Shown piece by piece: positions 59,351 to 64,000 of a stretch of DNA of 64,000 nucleotides. The notes beneath the pieces were generated by a model, which saw only the letters and a program-made list of their open reading frames with translations, did no database searches and was not told where the DNA came from. The stretch is from Dermatemys mawii. Lineage: Eukaryota; Chordata; Testudines; Dermatemydidae. Position 1 is the stretch's first letter, and every line of letters starts with the position of its first letter. The translations under genes were made by a program, and so were the position numbers. The DNA is taken from assembly GCA_007922305.1 (NCBI GenBank), contig ML677351.1, forward strand, positions 8,647,558-8,711,557, written 5' to 3'.

Positions 59351-60249
59351 GATTATAAGAAACAGTCAGCATGGATTAGTGAAGAACATATCCCATCGAA
59401 CCAAATTATTTTCCTTTGACAGGACTATTGGCCTAATAGACATGGGGAAGCAATAGAAGTGATATATCTTGTTTTTACTAAGACTTTGGATGCAGTTCCA
59501 CATGAGTGTCCCCATAAGCAAACTAGGGAAATATGGAATAGGTGAAATTACTATAAGGTGGATGAAACTGGTTGAAAGACCATACTCAAATAGTATTTTT
59601 CAGTGGTTCATTGTCAAAGTGGGAGGGTGTATCAACTCGGATTTCACAAGGGTCAATCTTGGGTCTGGTATTATTCAATGTTTTCAGTAATGTTTTAGAT
59701 AATGGAATGGCGAGTATGCTTATAAAATTTGTGGCTGCCAGCTAGCTGGGACGGGTGGCTAGCAGTTTGGAGGATCAGAATTCAAAATGACCTTGAGAAG
59801 TCATAGAATAGATCTGAAATCAACAAGATGAAAATCAGCAAAGACTAAGTGCAAAGTACTGCACTTAGGAAGAAAAAATCAAATGCACAACTACAAAATG
59901 GGGAATACTTATCTAGTCAGTAGTAGTGCAGAAAAGGATCTGGGGGTTATAGCGGATCACAAACTGAATATGAGTTAACAATATAATGTAATTGAGAAAA
60001 AGGCTATTGTCATTCTGGGATGTATTAACAGGAGTGTTGTATGTAAGGCACAGGAGGTTATTATAACTATAAGGATAGTTAAGGTAAGGAATTGGCTTTT
60101 ATGGAATCCCCATTACTGGAAGTTTTGAAGAACAGGCTGGACAAATACCTGTCAGAGTTTACTAGGTCCTCCCTCAGTGCAAAGGGCTGGACTTGATGAC
60201 TTCTCCAGCTCTCTTCCAGCACTATATTTCTTGATTTTGTGACTGCCCT

Positions 60250-60345
60250 TTTGTTCTGGTTGTAGAGTTCCTGGCATAGGGGGATCTTGGTCTATGACCG
60301 AGGCGTCTAGGCACTACCGCAATACAAATAAAGAATAATAAATAC
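60250..60345 (+). repeat. L2-like LINE/SINE 3' tail fragment
   Basis: 'ttgttctggttgtagag', 'gaccgaggcgtctaggcactacc' and an AATA-rich tail (60322-60345), placed directly after the CR1 3' end. Confidence 0.65.
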
Positions 60346-62499
60346 ACAGTATATATTAAATAATACAACCTCATTCTTATTTATATTTTTCAAATATTCC
60401 AATCAAAATCAGGGTCCCACTGGTCTAGGAGCTGTGACGCCATCCCTTGGTTTAGTCATCAGTCTAATTTTATAGAAAAAAAGATTGAATTTAAACATGA
60501 ATCAATCTTGCACAATTAAACATTGTGCATAATCTTACAGAAGAAAAGTATCATAACTCATCTGAAGTGAAGATATATCTTTCAGGCACAGCCCTACATT
60601 AGTGGCTGTACAAAGCTGTGCTGGTGCAGAGGCAGAGTTACAAGGCACAGTGCCTCCCAGAGATCACAGATGCACAGTCAAAACCACCTTATTAAGAGGT
60701 GCTACTTCTTTGTGTGATTTGTCAGTTCTGTTGACTGGCATGTAAGGACACGGCTGCTGAGCCTATTCTCCAAAGCTTACTGAGGAGTGGTTAAGGAACC
60801 GTTTGTCAGCTCTCCTGAATGCAAGGACTGCTACTTCACCTTGTTTATATATGGGCCACACAATGACAGCGTAGGGTCCTTACCTAACCCTGCCATTGCC
60901 CCACTGATCCTTTGTGAATAAGGCTCACAGGGGGTTGCAAAATACAGGGGCTTCTGAGTGTTGGCCTCAGGTGGATTGATTGGTTGAGCCGAGGTAGTAT
61001 TCCTCACGCCCTTTCCATATGAACAGGAATTAGCTCCTCAGTTTTGTCAGTAAAACAGTCTGATATCCAGGTGTGTAATAACAGCAGCTATTCAAAACTG
61101 GTTTGTGATACAAAGTTTGATCCAGAAAGCAAGGGCAGGTGAAAAATATCAGTGAAAAACTGAAAACAAGGAAGATTTACTTTAGTCATGAAAGAAAGTT
61201 ATTACAGAATCAAGATAAAAGAAAATGATAGGGCTATGTGCAATTTGGTTACAGGTGCTGCTAGCTTTGCGTCTGCAGCCACCCAGCATTAAAGCTCCAG
61301 TGATTCTCAGAGTGATGCATATGTCTAGGAAACTGAACAGTTCTTTCCTGAAAGCCAAAGAAAAGATAAAATGAGTCTAGGAGGCTTGAACAGAGGTCGT
61401 TTGATTAAAAAAAAAATACCCTGTTTCACCTAATTGTGACTCTTTTCTTTACCCCAATTATAGGTCAGACTGTGTATCCTATATTTGCAGAAATGTTATG
61501 AAAAGCTCATCAGATAATTTTATATAAGAAAAAATGGTCAGAATTGAAATATCTTCTATCTACTGGTTTATTCCAAGGGAGGTTCACTGGTAGCTGCATA
61601 AACCTGCATTCAGAGGTATTTTGAATTCACCCTTGTCTTCCATATAAAATGTGACATGAGTTCATTTTTAGAAGTACCCTTTCTGGAAATAGAGATTTCC
61701 ATGATGAATTTCATAGTACTAGCCAATTAGTCTTTCTGGCACTGCAAAATTAGTTACACAAATACCCAGCCTTTTAACATGAAACCTTCCTAGTTCAAAT
61801 ATGAAAGCGAGATGGACGAGAACAAAACCCCTGGATTCTCAGGAGGTGATAGGCTGCCATCACCCCATAATAGAGCAGCATGTAATGGGCTTAGATTTGA
61901 ATGCTGCTGAATTTTGGCTGAGCTGGAGTTGGGGTCAGAATCTAGTTTTTAGCTTTTGCAGCTTAGGTCTGTCTCTAGTGTGTTTACCATGCTGAACTTG
62001 AACATAGTGCAAATACTGTGTTATTCGATCATAAGATACATAGCCATTAGTGCCCATGAGTAATATATGAGTTGGACTTTTCCCCCCAGTTTTTGGTCAT
62101 GTCAGATAGTGCTAGTACCTTCTCCATAAAACATGCCCACACAAAGGTATTGCTCTGTGTCCTGATTTCACCAGCTGAAGTCTCTTTTGTTTTGTCATAG
62201 TGATAAAGTATGTGTCAAGCTCCATGAGTATCTTCTCTTCTCCTAGCTTGTAGTCTGCAATTAGGATCATACTGTGTCATATTCAGAGCTCAGTGACTGG
62301 TAAATGTGCTATGCCTGCATCACACTAACTGCTCCATCAGTCATTTTAGATGACCCTCTTGAAAATTGCTGCCAAAAGTTTATATGTCAGAAATCACTTT
62401 CAAAATGCTTATGAAGTGAAGAATTTTCACAGTCCTTTACCTATTCAGAAACTCAAAACTGTCAGTCAAGGAAATCAGATGCTGCACTTTATACTCTAA
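60346..62499. other. No recognisable gene
   Basis: Unique sequence; no repeat family recognised. Confidence 0.45.
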
Positions 62500-62580
62500 G
62501 GCTATATCTACACTTCAGATGCTACAGTATACCATTGTAGTGTTTCAGTGTGGACACTCACTACAGCAATGTGAAGTGTT
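62500..62580. mobile_element. MITE left-end fragment
   Basis: 'ggctatatctacacttcagatgctacag' and 'tagtgtttcagtgtggacactcactacag' match a reptile MITE left end. The rest of the element is missing. Confidence 0.6.
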
Positions 62581-63400
62581 TAAAAGAGAACAAGCTTTGG
62601 TTGAACAATTACTACCCACCATCTGTCAGCAGCTGGAGTTTGTGTTTAGTCAGTTGTTAATGGTAATACTATAAAAGACACTGGGATTCTCTACAAGATA
62701 TCTGCCATATACCTTAGCTCTAGTTTTAATATGGATGATCTAGAGACATTTAGGAGATTGTGTCTGAACTCAAACGTTATCTGCAAATTCAGTCTGCAGC
62801 ACAGGAAATCCCCTGCATTTCTGAGAGAACGTTAACATTCCTGGACTAGGGATGGGGATATCTTCTTTCAAAGCTACAGATGAAATAATTAAATAAATAC
62901 TATATCCCAGACTGTAGGAGTGGAACCTCTCTTTGTTTGGAATCTAAGCACATTATTAATTACAGGTGTTGAGAGGAAACCTCCCTTCCTGCTAGTATAT
63001 GAGTACTCCCTTTTAAGCTAACACCTGAACCCATGCAGAGGTGTATTCCAACATCACTAATGAGTGGGATAATTAGTTAGCTGTGGAATCACCCTCTATG
63101 TTTTGTAACCTAGGGACTCCCTTTGTAGTCAATGGAAAAGTCTCCCACTGACTTCTGAGAGGCCATCATCAGACCCTGAGTTGCTAGCTTGCTCAACAGA
63201 CAGTAATTGGAAATGGGGCTATTCTCACATATCTCTCAAGCATACTATAGTTCATGGTACTGCATGCACTAAATGGATTCTGGCTCTGTAGCATTCTGCA
63301 TGGCTAGGCTCTGCATTAACTGCAGCCTTGGGATGACTGCAGTCAACAGTGCATCAGGGAGAAGGCTGTTATCACTCAGAGGCCACACTCATGCATCTGA
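62581..63400. other. No recognisable gene
   Basis: Unique; palindromic MITE trace at 63125-63180. Confidence 0.4.
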
Positions 63401-63576
63401 TCATAGAATATCAGGGTTGGAAGGGACCTCTGGAGATCATTTAGTCCAACCTCATGCTCACAGCAGGACCAATCCCTATTTTTACCCCCTATTCCCAAAT
63501 GGTCCTCTCAAGATTTGAACTCACAACCCTGGGTTTAGTAGGCCAATGCTCAAACCACTGAGCTATCCCTGCCCCC
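63401..63576 (-). mobile_element. tRNA-derived SINE with CR1-like tail (CryI type)
   Basis: The head on the - strand reads GGGATAGCTCAGTGGTTTGA. TAGCTCAGTGG (63565-63555) fits a pol III A box and GGTTGTGAGTTCAAA (63528-63514) a B box, with tRNA-like spacing. After a short linker the element ends with 'ggttggactaaatgatc' and 'gaggtcccttccaaccctg', 'tattctatga', the same terminal sequence as CR1. This head-plus-CR1-tail plan is that of turtle CryI-type SINEs, which are thought to be copied by CR1 machinery. Confidence 0.88.
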
Positions 63577-64000
63577 AAAAATTTAGAAGAAAAAAATAAT
63601 CTGTCTGCCTTAGCTATCATAGTGATCATAGACTCTGAGGCAAACCAGGCAGGAGGACCTCTCAGTTACCACCATGTTTTGTTGGTGAGGCTTCAACAGA
63701 GCCACCTTTTCCAATGGAAGGCAGCTTCCTCTTTGCCTGAGAAGGGGGCTACTACCTCATTTCTGGTCCAACTACCCTCTTCACATGTCTATGTTAAAGG
63801 TTACTTCCAGCCACATGGAGCTATTGCTACTACCATTTATCTCCATCTGTCCCCTACTCAGGAGAGGGGCGGTTACCTTTTCCTGCTTCTCTTACCCCCA
63901 GTGTTCCTGCTGACCCCAGGATAGATTTTTCCAAGTTTTCTACTGCTTGTAAGAAGCTGTCAGATGCCAGGGTAAACGAGGGGCGGGGGCAGGAAAGAGG
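63577..64000. other. No supported gene
   Basis: GC-richer segment with an open + frame (63622-63924) lacking a recognisable domain; may be repeat-derived. Confidence 0.35.

Larger units (their letters stand above)
57828..60243 (+). mobile_element. CR1 LINE broken by an LTR and a MITE
   Basis: The + strand keeps the pre-RT region (KGLKGNKKRFLKYFKGKRKT, then VGPLLSGEEELTDDIKKTKV, 57855-58010), EDLRKANIIPIC at the LTR edge, then after both insertions the late RT region (LGKYGIGEITIRWM, 59530) and KCKVLHLGRKNQMHNYKMGN with AEKDLGVIADHKLNMS (59850-59975). The 3' UTR is at 60085-60243. Motif A and motif C regions are shifted or decayed. Stops are frequent. Insertions: LTR at 58305-58999 and MITE at 59148-59350. 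Confidence 0.9.

Noticed and set aside
63514..63576. tRNA gene
   Set aside because: A and B boxes are present, but there is no acceptor stem closure and a CR1-like tail follows, so it is a SINE.

Overview
The window looks like vertebrate nuclear DNA from a non-mammalian amniote, most likely a cryptodiran turtle. The evidence is the repeat content: CR1 LINEs in several states of decay, one tRNA-headed SINE whose 3' end is a CR1 tail (the arrangement known from turtle CryI-type SINEs), many short hAT-type MITEs with CAGGG/CAGTGG termini, short Penelope-like insertions carrying hammerhead-ribozyme sequence, and solo LTRs. A crocodilian or other sauropsid is the main alternative. I found no protein-coding gene of the host, no exon I could defend, no rRNA or tRNA gene, and nothing bacterial. 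All open frames fall in transposable elements or look random. The stretch is therefore intergenic or lies in a large intron.

Layout. 1-2.2 kb: unique AT-rich DNA with an L2-like tail and a MITE. 2.2-5.9 kb: half of a foldback MITE abutting a nearly full-span but ruined CR1 on the + strand, split in ORF1 by a solo LTR with a 5-bp target duplication. 10-12.3 kb: a CR1 3' end, then a probable LTR. 16.7-18.2 kb: a MITE, a Penelope-like fragment and another MITE. 21.7-26.3 kb: a complete foldback hAT MITE with a perfect 8-bp duplication, two solo LTRs, an old LINE fragment and a MIR fragment. 29.5-31.9 kb: an inverted pair of Penelope-like ends and a - strand CR1. 33.3-35.8 kb: one hAT MITE nested in another, then a third with a perfect duplication. 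39.0-39.7 kb: two Penelope-like insertions with 13-bp duplications, one with an intact hammerhead core. 41.6-44.2 kb: a - strand CR1 and a roughly 960-bp foldback structure. 46-57 kb: MITEs in mostly unique DNA. 57.5-60.3 kb: a MITE next to a + strand CR1 that is broken by an LTR and by a MITE. 63.4 kb: the SINE.

The sequence is best read as a layered record of insertions. CR1 copies are the old substrate; LTRs, hAT MITEs and Penelope-like ends landed in or beside them, and many insertion boundaries can be fixed to the base from target-site duplications. The most functionally suggestive sequence is the intact hammerhead motif on the - strand near 39.16 kb. Family names rest on recognition of sequence patterns, not on a database search.
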